From contig CACZVM010000008.1 of assembly GCA_902784585.1 (NCBI GenBank), positions 1 through 64,000 of the forward strand: DNA of 64,000 nucleotides. The letters are read 5' to 3'. Numbering within the stretch: the stretch's first letter is position 1; every line of letters begins with the position of its first letter. Made by a program: the position numbers and the translations under genes. Of the stretch, positions 15,971 through 25,568 are shown in pieces. This DNA comes from an uncultured Bacteroidales bacterium. GTDB taxonomy: Bacteria; Bacteroidota; Bacteroidia; Bacteroidales; Paludibacteraceae. The notes beneath the pieces are model-generated. The model searched no databases, was not told the DNA's origin, and saw nothing but the letters and a program-made list of their open reading frames with translations.

Positions 15971-18900
15971 ATGAAAAAAATACTGAATACACTAGTAATG
16001 ACGATTGGGCTCTTGCTCGCGGGTGCGCACGCATCATTGTGGGCAAGAACGGGCGATACGTGTGAGGATCCGATCCTGCTGACGCCAAACTATAGCCAGC
16101 GTATTATGCAGGCCGGTGACTACTGGTATGTAGCTAATACGTTCGACCTGCCGATGGCGATTACGTTCCGTCCAGCTACTCAGACTGCGGAGGCTCCGAG
16201 GCTGAAGCTGGACTTCAGCTGTACGCCGGGTGAGTATGACGATCCGATCTTGTGCGATCTGTTCTGTCGTACCAAGCCGGCTCATATATCGCTACCGTAC
16301 GAACAGCGACCGCCGAAGAGCTATGACGAGCAAGGCAAGGCGTACTACAGCGTAGAGTTTGGTTCGTTCTATCGCGATTTGCTGCTAGGGCAAGGTATTG
16401 ACTATAATGTCCCTGTCTATATCCATGCTACCTTCTACACGGGCGGTATGCTGGAGATGGAGCCGGATGCGTTCAACAACTGTATGGACAATGCCAAGTT
16501 CATGCACCTGGGTGATACCGTGCAGGTGCAAGCTCGCGATACGGACCGTCACGTGATTGTGCCCTACATCCAATGGCAATACGATTCGATTCGCTATGTA
16601 TGGCAGGGTGCACAGCCCTGTATCTTTGCGGTGAGCAACACGTGTGACTTCGATCCCCGTACCAACGCGTCCTCTATCATCGATGGTGGTCCTAACCGAC
16701 CCATCCAGCCGGGAGGCCAATTCAAGGTGTCAAGCGCGCTGCTGATGCAGTATGTGTATGACCAAAAGAATTATCCTAACGATGCGGGTATGTACTTCGC
16801 GAAGTTCTATAGCGAAGCGCCGGGTGTTATGAAGATAGAGCGAATCCCCGCTCCCGCACCGAGTTGTGGCGCTACACAGATGCGTCTGGGCGAACAAACC
16901 ACGCTGGAGCGCAACGATACCAATACCGTCTATGCTATGCCGAGCAGTTGGATCAAGTCGATGCAGTTCACTTCACCCACATCGCATATCCTGAAGATGT
17001 ATGTGGGTAAGAAATGCGACTTCCTCCTCTCGGAAGCTATAGCGGTCTATCAGTACGACCGTATTGAGAATGGTCATCAGTTGGACCTGTTCGAGTCGGA
17101 CATGACTGCGCTTTGGAACCAGAAGCTGAGCAACGAGAACTATCTCTACGTGCGCTTTGAGTGCTCCGACAAGACGACTGTGCGTCCGGCGCTTTGGACT
17201 CCTTCGGATTGTATGAAAAAGGCTTCCCGTCTGGAGAAAGGCCAGACGATAGATATCGCAGCCAGATCAAAGGATGTATATGGCATCTATTATGCCGACT
17301 GGAAAGGCGGTGATATGAACGTGAGCTGGAAAAGTGCGCAGGCTGCTTGTACGTTCTATATCGCCGACACCTGCGATGTGCCGAATAGCTCGACCGCTCC
17401 GGTGTTCTATACCGGAATAGCGCCGAAGAATAATGTGCCTCTGGTGATTCCGCAGGCTACGGTGGACTCCTGGGAGTCGCACGTAGATCCGGACGGCTAT
17501 CTGTATATCCGCTTCTATTCGTCAGCGAAAAGTAAGATCACGTTGACCACTACTGCACCGGAAGAGGAGGATAATCCGTGCCCGACCTACGACTCGATCA
17601 GCGAAGTGCTGGCATGGGACAGCTGCTTCTGGCGCGGACAGATGTACTACCAGAACGGACGTTATACCGATTATGGTACGCTGGATCCGGAGACCGAGTG
17701 TTATGACTCGATCTTCACACTCGAACTGAAGATTCGTACCACCTTCTATGATACGTATACCGAGACGGCCTGCGACAGCATCGTCTATCACAACAAGACC
17801 TACAGGGAGAGTGGCACGTATCTCGATACGATGGGTGTGACCGGCGGCAATCGCGTCATCATGACGCTCAACCTGACGGTGAATCACTCTACTGCTGCCA
17901 TGCAGGTAGTTCGCCAATACGAGCCGTTCTCTACCGCTACGGGGCGCGTGATCAATACGACTGGAATATACCTGGATACGATAACTAATGTGGCCGGTTG
18001 TGATTCGGTGATCACCTATGATGTGACGATTTATACTACTGAATATGAGCAGATTACGGAGACGGGTTGCGATAGTATCGTGATAGATGGCAAGCGCTAT
18101 ACCGTCAGCGGTGAATACAGCGATACGCTGGTAGCTCAGGATGGCAATCGCACCATTAAGACGCTGGTGCTGACCATCAACCATTCTACCCGTAGCGAAT
18201 TGACCCGCTCGGCGTGTGACTCCTATACTTCTTCACAAGGTATTGCTTATACCGAATCTGGCGACTATACGGAGCATACCGTCAACAGCGCCGGATGCGA
18301 CTCCCTCATTACGCTCCACCTCACGATAGGTCATACCGACTTTGCGGAAGAGACCCGCGAGGCATGTGTGGAGTATGTGTCGGGGTCGGGTAAGATATAT
18401 ACCGTTTCGGGTGATTATCTGGATACCGTTCCCAATCTGGAGGGATGCAACACCATCGTGACGCTCCATCTGACCGTTATCCCCGATTGCCGTACCTACG
18501 ACACCGTCTATTTCTGTGCGGGTCTGAATACGCAGCACGAGGAGCAGATAGGTGATCTGGTACACCGCTACCTGCCGTATCGCTACGAATCGCCTGCGGT
18601 ATGGGACTATATGGACGGCGTGATACTTGCTACGGAGAAAGAACGTACGCTGGTGGATCTGGTACGTGCCGAGCAGAACCTGCGTGAGCACTATAGCGGC
18701 GACCTGACACCGGTGCAGACGATCCGCTGGACCGTCCATTATGAGGGCGAAGACGGCTATCAGTCGCTGGAGGCCGGCAATGGTCCGCAATGGATCCGCC
18801 CGGGCATGATCGTGCTCTATGTGCAGTTTGTCTGCGGCGAGCAGTATCGGAGCAATTTCGCTACCGACATCGTAGCTCCCGAAGCCATGACAACGGCTGT

Positions 18901-18979
18901 CAAACGCATGGAGAACGGCCGCGTAGTGATCTTCCGCGGCGGAGAGAAATATACTGTATTAGGTATAAAGATTGATTAA
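15971..18979 (+). CDS. Secreted protein with six Cys-Asp-Ser repeats
   Basis: About 1002 residues. The signal peptide starts M-K-K-I-L-N-T-L-V and ends near A-S-L-W-A-R. The N-terminal 530 residues hold two or three beta-rich domains with lone cysteines. Residues about 535-835 contain six repeats of some 48 residues with the core C-D-S-I-V...Y-x-x-S-G-x-Y-x-D-T...G-C-D-S-x-I-T-L-x-L-T-I, a layout common in Bacteroidota adhesins. The C-terminus (N-G-R-V-V-I-F-R-G-G-E-K-Y-T-V-L-G) matches the tail type of the neighbours and may direct secretion. The next gene starts 2 bases after the stop, so the two are one operon. Surface attachment is inferred. Confidence 0.7.
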   Translation: MKKILNTLVMTIGLLLAGAHASLWARTGDTCEDPILLTPNYSQRIMQAGDYWYVANTFDLPMAITFRPATQTAEAPRLKLDFSCTPGEYDDPILCDLFCRTKPAHISLPYEQRPPKSYDEQGKAYYSVEFGSFYRDLLLGQGIDYNVPVYIHATFYTGGMLEMEPDAFNNCMDNAKFMHLGDTVQVQARDTDRHVIVPYIQWQYDSIRYVWQGAQPCIFAVSNTCDFDPRTNASSIIDGGPNRPIQPGGQFKVSSALLMQYVYDQKNYPNDAGMYFAKFYSEAPGVMKIERIPAPAPSCGATQMRLGEQTTLERNDTNTVYAMPSSWIKSMQFTSPTSHILKMYVGKKCDFLLSEAIAVYQYDRIENGHQLDLFESDMTALWNQKLSNENYLYVRFECSDKTTVRPALWTPSDCMKKASRLEKGQTIDIAARSKDVYGIYYADWKGGDMNVSWKSAQAACTFYIADTCDVPNSSTAPVFYTGIAPKNNVPLVIPQATVDSWESHVDPDGYLYIRFYSSAKSKITLTTTAPEEEDNPCPTYDSISEVLAWDSCFWRGQMYYQNGRYTDYGTLDPETECYDSIFTLELKIRTTFYDTYTETACDSIVYHNKTYRESGTYLDTMGVTGGNRVIMTLNLTVNHSTAAMQVVRQYEPFSTATGRVINTTGIYLDTITNVAGCDSVITYDVTIYTTEYEQITETGCDSIVIDGKRYTVSGEYSDTLVAQDGNRTIKTLVLTINHSTRSELTRSACDSYTSSQGIAYTESGDYTEHTVNSAGCDSLITLHLTIGHTDFAEETREACVEYVSGSGKIYTVSGDYLDTVPNLEGCNTIVTLHLTVIPDCRTYDTVYFCAGLNTQHEEQIGDLVHRYLPYRYESPAVWDYMDGVILATEKERTLVDLVRAEQNLREHYSGDLTPVQTIRWTVHYEGEDGYQSLEAGNGPQWIRPGMIVLYVQFVCGEQYRSNFATDIVAPEAMTTAVKRMENGRVVIFRGGEKYTVLGIKID

Positions 18980-18981
18980 GA

Positions 18982-20271
18982 ATGAAACGAAACCTCATCA
19001 TACTACTGCTGACAGTGTTCGCGCTGGGTGAGATGGCTGCTAAGAGCGATCCGCCTACGACCGACACCACCTCTTGCGAGTGGCAGCGTTGGTACTACGA
19101 TGCACCGGCTTTCTATTGCGAGTGCGCCTACAATTCGCATGTGTTCGCTTCGCCGCTCGATACTGTCTTCAGCGGATCGCTGTGGTTCACCGCCACGGTC
19201 GATGACCTGAAGAAGGGCCTCTCGGCCTATTGGTTCTCGTCCGACTCGGTGACGCTGGAGGTCTATCCGCTCTGTGTGAGTCAGAATCCGGCTATCACCG
19301 TGACTATCGCGCCCAACCGGATGTATGAGTTGGATATGACGGAGATCAACCAGAAGCTCGACGAGATGGCCGATATGGCTTACCTGCAGGCCTTGACACC
19401 GCATATACATGTCTATACCAGCCGTGGCGGCGAGGGACACGTCTATTGCTACCCTTACGACCAAGGTCCGCACTCGACCTGCGACGCAGCGCTGGAGATG
19501 CGCCCGGGCATGACCTATGTATGTAATAACGAGGAGAACGTCTATTGGCTCGATTGGCGCAATATATCCAGCCGCGGCAGAGCGCTGCTGCGTTGGCTGC
19601 ATCGTCCGAAGGGCGCAAAGCAGACCTGTCAGCCGGCCGAGGTATGGATCACGCGCGACAGCTGCAACGGCGCAGAGGTGGCTCGCACTACGCTGACCGA
19701 CTCGCTGCATGTCTATCGACTGGACTCTGCAATGCTGGTAGGTGCCCGTCAGGCGCGAACCAACCTCTGGGTGCACGTGCAGCATGCTGCCGGCTTCACC
19801 GGCCGCTTGACATATTTCAACAACCCGCTTTATGTTGATCCGCTCGATCCGATACAGCAGTCTATCTGTCTGGGCAAGAGCCTGACGGTCAACTCGCGTG
19901 TCTATAGCGCCGACACGGCGTTTGTAGATACCGTATGGGTGGGTCGTGACTCGCTGGCTGTGCAGTCGGTGCAGTTGACTTTCCAGCAGCCCGCGGAGAT
20001 CAAGGATACGCTCTATCTAACTGAGCGTCTGATGCACGGAGGCTATGTGCATCAGCCCACGGGCATCGTGCTCTATGAGTTCGGCGACTCGATCATCGAT
20101 GTGGTCAAGGCTAATACCTGCACTGTGCGCTACCACGTATGGATATTCAATTCCACAGGTATAGAGGATGCAGATGGTACCCGCTCGGCACGCAAGCAAC
20201 TGCTGAACGGACAGTTCTTCATCCTGGTAGACGACCGAAAATATACCCTTTTGGGACAACAAATAAACTAA
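18982..20271 (+). CDS. Secreted protein sharing the short C-terminal tail
   Basis: A 429-residue protein with a signal peptide (M-K-R-N-L-I-I-L-L-L-T-V-F). Two beta-rich segments follow; both contain C-x-A-A-L-E or D-T-V-F-S-G-S-L-W-F-type strands similar to the N-terminal half of the preceding protein. The tail N-G-Q-F-F-I-L-V-D-D-R-K-Y-T-L-L-G-Q-Q is the third example in this cluster of a xNGxxxIxxxxxKYxxxG ending. It is co-translated with the upstream gene (2-base gap). No catalytic motif is visible. It probably works with its neighbour as a surface or matrix component, but this rests only on context. Confidence 0.65.
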   Translation: MKRNLIILLLTVFALGEMAAKSDPPTTDTTSCEWQRWYYDAPAFYCECAYNSHVFASPLDTVFSGSLWFTATVDDLKKGLSAYWFSSDSVTLEVYPLCVSQNPAITVTIAPNRMYELDMTEINQKLDEMADMAYLQALTPHIHVYTSRGGEGHVYCYPYDQGPHSTCDAALEMRPGMTYVCNNEENVYWLDWRNISSRGRALLRWLHRPKGAKQTCQPAEVWITRDSCNGAEVARTTLTDSLHVYRLDSAMLVGARQARTNLWVHVQHAAGFTGRLTYFNNPLYVDPLDPIQQSICLGKSLTVNSRVYSADTAFVDTVWVGRDSLAVQSVQLTFQQPAEIKDTLYLTERLMHGGYVHQPTGIVLYEFGDSIIDVVKANTCTVRYHVWIFNSTGIEDADGTRSARKQLLNGQFFILVDDRKYTLLGQQIN

Positions 20272-20316
20272 ATATCAACCAAATTAACCCAATTTATTAA
20301 CAAACAACCCAATTAC

Positions 20317-23300
20317 ATGAAAAAGATTTTCTTACTAACCATGGCATCGTTGATGACCGTCTTTGCGATGGCTGTCGGACGTAACGATGGTAGTACCAAG
20401 GCAAATGCCAAGGAATTTGATTGGGATAAAGGAGTCACGATACCGCAAGACTCGATCAACATGTGGCTATGGTATCGCGTACCCCTTACTCCTCTCTATG
20501 AGGAGGAGAATCCCTCTTTGACGCTCTATCTGACCAACCCGAGTAATGCAGTTGGAACATCGGTAGATGTTAACATGAAGGCCGATGTGGCAGGTCAATC
20601 GGAGTCGAAAGACTACACGATTGCTGCTCGTCAGTACAAGACCTACACGGCTAATGCAAAAATGCTTGTGACTTTGCGTCAGACCGAGATCTATGTGCAG
20701 TTGAAGGCCACCGGCGTACTGAAGTTCAGTGCTAAGGTGTATGAGTCTGCCGATCTCGATGAGACCTGTAAGGATGCACGCACGCTTGCTTGGGAAACCG
20801 AGACTACGCAGAACCCGAGCTATTCCGCTTGGTGGAAAGTGAGCCTCAAGCCCATTAAGAACGAGGAAGGTTTCGACGCTCAGGTAACGCTGACCAACAC
20901 CGGCTCGAAGACGGTGAACCTCAAGATCGGTCAGTCGCTCGACTGCCCGTCGTCCGGTGTGACCAAACGTGAGTACACGCTGGCTTCCGGCGAGTCGATC
21001 GTCAAGAAGATTCCGCGTGACATGATCACCAGCGTGCAGCCTGATGAGCTCTACTTCGGTGTCGAGAACGTAGAATCGAAAGTGTCGATCAAGGTAGAGA
21101 AAGTGGCTCAGCCGCCCGTACCGGTTATCCCCGCAGCAACTTTGATGCCCGGTGTTAACCTGCTCGTGACCGACACGATTGAGCCGATGCCTGTGGGCCA
21201 GACGCTCTACAAGATCAGCGTAGCCGATATGGATTCGCTGGCTAAGTATGAGCCGGAGTTCACCTATCGCAACGCAGGCTCTACTCCTGCACATGTGAAG
21301 ATCCAGATGGCATTCAGCCGTCCGGCTTTCAGTACCAGTGATACAGAGTATGATCTGGCCGCTGGCGACGAAGAGATCGTAGTTTACAAGAAGAACATGT
21401 TGGAAGGTATGGAGGGAGTTGACTCGATCTACCTGCTCACTACCGTAACCGGCGATGTGAACTTCTACGGCCGCTTCAAACACGTACGTGAGGGTAAGGC
21501 TTGTAAGACCAACATCCCATTCAACTGGGAGGGTGGCCATACGCAAGAGGCTCGTACCACCCAGTGGTATGCAGTGGATGTAACGGAGGCACGCGACCGT
21601 CACATGGATATCATCGTTTCGCTGCTCAACCTCAATGAGGTAGGCGGAGCTACTGCTTCGGTCAAGGCGTCGATGGCATTCTCCTGCCCGTATATCGACG
21701 TTCAGGAACTCACCCGCTCGGTGAAGGCCGATGGCAAGGTGGTAACACGCCGTCTCGCATACTCTACCTATGGTATGTTGTCCGATGTTATCTACATCGG
21801 TCTGGAGACCAACCAGCCCCTCAAGTTCTGGGCTGACACGGTACCCACCAAGACCCAAGAGCCCGACGAGGCTTGTTTGACTGCTAAGTCGTTCGATTGG
21901 GAGCAAGGTGTGCTGCAGGAGGCTAACGATACCGTTTGGTATGTAATCGCTATGGACTCTGTTCGTACCATGGCGGCTAAGTTCCCGACGGTGTATGTAC
22001 ACAACCTGGGCGATGCCGAGGCTGCTATTACGGCTGAGTTGTCGCTGGAGTGCCCCGATTCGATTGCTAACCAGAAACGCTCGATTAAGATTGCAGCAAA
22101 TGGTACGTTCAGCAAGCAGTTGTCGCGCAACTTGTTTGAGAACATATCGCAGGATACTGTTTACCTGAGAGTTATCTCTACGCAGCAAGTGCATGTTCAG
22201 GTGCGTCTCACCGAAGAGGCTGAGGGTACCAGCTGTGCATCGGCTATCCCCTTCAACTGGGTATCCGGCAATTCGCAGGCTGCAAACGCCAACCTCTGGT
22301 ATTATGTAGACCTGCGCGACGTGATGGAGAGAGGCAACGACCTCAAACTCCATATTCAGAACAAGGATAACGAGACCTGCAATGGCGTTCTTCAGTTGGC
22401 TTACTCATGCCCGGACGAAGGAGCTCCGAGTATTCAGGAATTCAAGTTGGCCGGCAAGGCAGAGAAGACCGTCAAGATCCAGAACAGTGCGCTCGAGACG
22501 CTGCAGGATAGTATCGTTTATATTAACCTGCGAGGCAATACCGCCCTCCGTTTCTGGGCTGACACGCTGAAGGTTAAACCCTACGATACCATCTCCGGAG
22601 AGGGCTTGACCCTCATCCACTTGCAGTGGGATTCGCTCTATACCCAGTCGGTTGATACCGCTTGGTATATCATCCCGAAGTCCGAGATCGAGAAGGTTCG
22701 CAATATGGATGACAAGGTAACGCCGGTTGTACATGTTATCAACCTTGGCAACGCCGAGACGACCATCAAGGGTGAGGCTGCCTTTGCATTCCCCATCGTT
22801 AAGTCGATGATGACCAAGAACCTCAAACTCAAGGCTAAACAGCACTATAAGGATACAGTGATGGCCGGTACGTTCGAGCAGTTCATCAAGAAGGACTCGA
22901 TTGTCATCCGCGTTACTCGTCCGGTTGGCTCTGCTGACTTCCAGTTCAGCGCACAACTGGTGAAGGCATTCAACGGTAATGACCGTAAGACGGCTATTCC
23001 TCTCCAGTTAGGTAAACTGTTTGAGCAAAGCGCTAATACAGCGATGTGGTATAAGGTTAATACTGCTGACTGGAAGAAGAACCGCACATTGTACGACAAG
23101 TCGATGATCGTATTTACCAAGAACGTAGGTACCATCACGGCTGATATCAAGGTGGAGGCTTACGATGGATACGACTCTGATGTCAACCTGCTGGAGACCC
23201 AAGGAGATATCCGCTCCCCGAAGGGTGAGATTCGCCAGCGTACTTTCCCGGGACAGGTTATCTATGGCTTGGGCGATGTGGAAATCTATTTCAGGGTTTC

Positions 23301-25551
23301 TACCACCGATACGCTGATTTTCTACACCGAGGTACAAGCCCAATATGCTGCGCAACCGTATGATCCGGCACAGGCTGATGCGAAACTGCTGGTTCCGAAT
23401 GTAGATTACGTGATTCCTGGCGACAATCAGGAGCATTGGTATCGCGTATGTCTTCCCTATATCCGTAATAACTATAAGTACACGCACGCAAGCACGCTCA
23501 CGTACGAGCTGGACGGTAAGGCTACCATCGAGGCCACGGCTACGCTGGACGACAGTCTGGCTTATGCATTGCCCGTTCGCAAGCGTACCATCAACACGGC
23601 AGGCAAGCACTATAAAGGCGAGAAACCGCTGAGCGAACTGCTTGCAAAAGCAGTTAAGAAAGGCCTGCACCGTAGTCTGGATATCACTACCTTCGAAGAG
23701 TCGTATGTGGATAGCATGCTCCGTCGCTTCGTGACCAGTGATTCTATCAGTGGATACGTACGTATTAAGACCGACAAGGATATCAAGGCCCGTATCAACT
23801 TGCTGCAAACCACCGGTGATGATTGCTACAACGCGATGCCTTTCGACTGGGAGCACGGTAATGTGAACCCGAAGGGCGAGACCACGTGGTATAAGGTCAG
23901 CGTCGATTCGACGATGATCCCGGATACCTGCGACATCCGTCTCCACCTCGACAACTGGTCGGCCGGTGTTAGCAAGAGTACTGCAGACCTGCAGTTTACC
24001 TGCGAGGAGCAGCCGACCACCGTCAACAAGACCATCCAACCGAATGGTAAGGAGTGGAAGGATATCTCGCGTGACTATCTGGCTAAGATGCAGTGGCCGA
24101 AGAGCCTGTTCATCCAGTACACGTCGGATTCTACTACCCACATATGGATTGAGCTCATCAAGAGTCACCCGCGTGACACCGTTCGTACGGACACTACGCT
24201 CTTCGTTTGCTTGGGTGCAGACACACTTGGTCATACTATCAATGCCGATATCACATGGAGCGATACCATCTTGGATATCAAGGATTCGATCAATGCACGC
24301 CTCTACGACTCGATCTCGACTGTGCATGTCTACGTGCTGCGTGATCCGAAAGTGTACAAGATTGATGACCAGTTGACCATCGAGCGCGGCAAGGTACTCG
24401 ACGTAACGGCTGCTGACACATGGCTGAAAGGACAGTACGCTACGGCGCACAACGATACGCTCAAGAAGGTGAAGAATATCATCTGGCAGTACTCTACGGA
24501 TGGTACCAACTACATCGACATCCCTGCATCGTTGAAGACGGATGATGAATTGTCATCAAAGTGGATCAACGTGAAGTATACAGCTGAACTGGATTGCGAC
24601 GACCACTTGGAGAGCATCTATCAGAATTCAGTTATGGATACGGTTCCGCTGGATACCACCTATTGCCATACATTCAGTTACTATTGGGCTCCTGCAGATA
24701 CGACGTTGACGGCTGCTACGGTAGATCCGCTTCCGTTCAAGGAGTATCATAAGTCCTTCATGGGTGATAGTATCAGTTATCTCAAGCTCACGTTGCGCCA
24801 GCTGCCGGCTAAGACTGAATTTGTTACAATACAGAGATGTAACTTCTACGATTGGGATCTGGCAGACACCACGATCTACAATAGCGGTGACTACACCTAC
24901 ATCCTCGAATGCGGTGCATCCAACGGTGGTGATAGTATCGTGAAGCTCCACCTGACCATTGATCACCCGCAGATCGACACCCTGCCGGCTGTAGCTAAGT
25001 ACGGCAACCGTCTGCTCATGATCGATCGTAACGCGATCAACAATGATCCTAATATCAAATGGGACCTCGACTCGATCAGCGACATGAACTACGTAACGTG
25101 GTACAAGATGGTAGGCGTCGAGCCGAATACTATCGCGGATCAAGAGCTGAAGGGCGAGGACGGCAAACCGTGGCATGAGTATTATTATACCAACGTGAAG
25201 AGCGGTAATCCTCTGGAAGGCGACTTCTACGCTCGCATCAACATCCCTGCTTCTGACAGCAACTGCGGTTATATAGGTACCACCGTGGTACTCCACTGCC
25301 CGGCTGCTAACGCTGCTCCTGCACTGACGCCGACGCTCGCTCGTCCGGGTCAGGATATCCAGGTGCTCCACCTCGATCCGAATGCAGAGACGGTTATCCG
25401 CGTATACTCGACCCAGGGTCTGAAACTCAACCAGTACATCATCACAGGTCAGGAGACCTATACGATCAAGGCTGCTGCTGAGTTCGGCTACTATCTGGTA
25501 GAAGTTTACAACGACAGCCAGAAGGTAACTTTACGTTATATTGTTAAATAA
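20317..25551 (+). CDS. Large repeat protein with a T9SS-type sorting domain
   Basis: A 1744-residue protein with a signal peptide (M-K-K-I-F-L-L-T-M-A-S-L-M-T-V-F). From about 25 to 1320 it has eight or nine beta-sandwich-like repeats of 110-170 residues marked by C-x-x-A-x-x-F-x-W-E-x-G and a following W-Y-x-V. The last 70 residues have the form of a type IX secretion C-terminal domain: I-R-V-Y-S-T-Q-G...G-Y-Y-L-V-E-V-Y-N-D and a final strand T-L-R-Y-I-V-K. Such domains guide passage through the outer membrane and anchoring. A porW-like gene lies downstream, consistent with this. The specific role is unknown; adhesion or scaffold is likely. Confidence 0.72.
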   Translation: MKKIFLLTMASLMTVFAMAVGRNDGSTKANAKEFDWDKGVTIPQDSINMWLWYRVPLTPLYEEENPSLTLYLTNPSNAVGTSVDVNMKADVAGQSESKDYTIAARQYKTYTANAKMLVTLRQTEIYVQLKATGVLKFSAKVYESADLDETCKDARTLAWETETTQNPSYSAWWKVSLKPIKNEEGFDAQVTLTNTGSKTVNLKIGQSLDCPSSGVTKREYTLASGESIVKKIPRDMITSVQPDELYFGVENVESKVSIKVEKVAQPPVPVIPAATLMPGVNLLVTDTIEPMPVGQTLYKISVADMDSLAKYEPEFTYRNAGSTPAHVKIQMAFSRPAFSTSDTEYDLAAGDEEIVVYKKNMLEGMEGVDSIYLLTTVTGDVNFYGRFKHVREGKACKTNIPFNWEGGHTQEARTTQWYAVDVTEARDRHMDIIVSLLNLNEVGGATASVKASMAFSCPYIDVQELTRSVKADGKVVTRRLAYSTYGMLSDVIYIGLETNQPLKFWADTVPTKTQEPDEACLTAKSFDWEQGVLQEANDTVWYVIAMDSVRTMAAKFPTVYVHNLGDAEAAITAELSLECPDSIANQKRSIKIAANGTFSKQLSRNLFENISQDTVYLRVISTQQVHVQVRLTEEAEGTSCASAIPFNWVSGNSQAANANLWYYVDLRDVMERGNDLKLHIQNKDNETCNGVLQLAYSCPDEGAPSIQEFKLAGKAEKTVKIQNSALETLQDSIVYINLRGNTALRFWADTLKVKPYDTISGEGLTLIHLQWDSLYTQSVDTAWYIIPKSEIEKVRNMDDKVTPVVHVINLGNAETTIKGEAAFAFPIVKSMMTKNLKLKAKQHYKDTVMAGTFEQFIKKDSIVIRVTRPVGSADFQFSAQLVKAFNGNDRKTAIPLQLGKLFEQSANTAMWYKVNTADWKKNRTLYDKSMIVFTKNVGTITADIKVEAYDGYDSDVNLLETQGDIRSPKGEIRQRTFPGQVIYGLGDVEIYFRVSTTDTLIFYTEVQAQYAAQPYDPAQADAKLLVPNVDYVIPGDNQEHWYRVCLPYIRNNYKYTHASTLTYELDGKATIEATATLDDSLAYALPVRKRTINTAGKHYKGEKPLSELLAKAVKKGLHRSLDITTFEESYVDSMLRRFVTSDSISGYVRIKTDKDIKARINLLQTTGDDCYNAMPFDWEHGNVNPKGETTWYKVSVDSTMIPDTCDIRLHLDNWSAGVSKSTADLQFTCEEQPTTVNKTIQPNGKEWKDISRDYLAKMQWPKSLFIQYTSDSTTHIWIELIKSHPRDTVRTDTTLFVCLGADTLGHTINADITWSDTILDIKDSINARLYDSISTVHVYVLRDPKVYKIDDQLTIERGKVLDVTAADTWLKGQYATAHNDTLKKVKNIIWQYSTDGTNYIDIPASLKTDDELSSKWINVKYTAELDCDDHLESIYQNSVMDTVPLDTTYCHTFSYYWAPADTTLTAATVDPLPFKEYHKSFMGDSISYLKLTLRQLPAKTEFVTIQRCNFYDWDLADTTIYNSGDYTYILECGASNGGDSIVKLHLTIDHPQIDTLPAVAKYGNRLLMIDRNAINNDPNIKWDLDSISDMNYVTWYKMVGVEPNTIADQELKGEDGKPWHEYYYTNVKSGNPLEGDFYARINIPASDSNCGYIGTTVVLHCPAANAAPALTPTLARPGQDIQVLHLDPNAETVIRVYSTQGLKLNQYIITGQETYTIKAAAEFGYYLVEVYNDSQKVTLRYIVK

Positions 25552-25555
25552 GAAT

Positions 25556-25562
25556 AGGAGGT
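25556..25562 (+). promoter_or_regulatory. Strong Shine-Dalgarno site
   Basis: AGGAGGT lies 6 bases before the ATG at 25569. This is uncommon among the genes here, most of which lack one, and suggests efficient translation of the outer-membrane protein. Confidence 0.7.
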
Positions 25563-25568
25563 AGCACA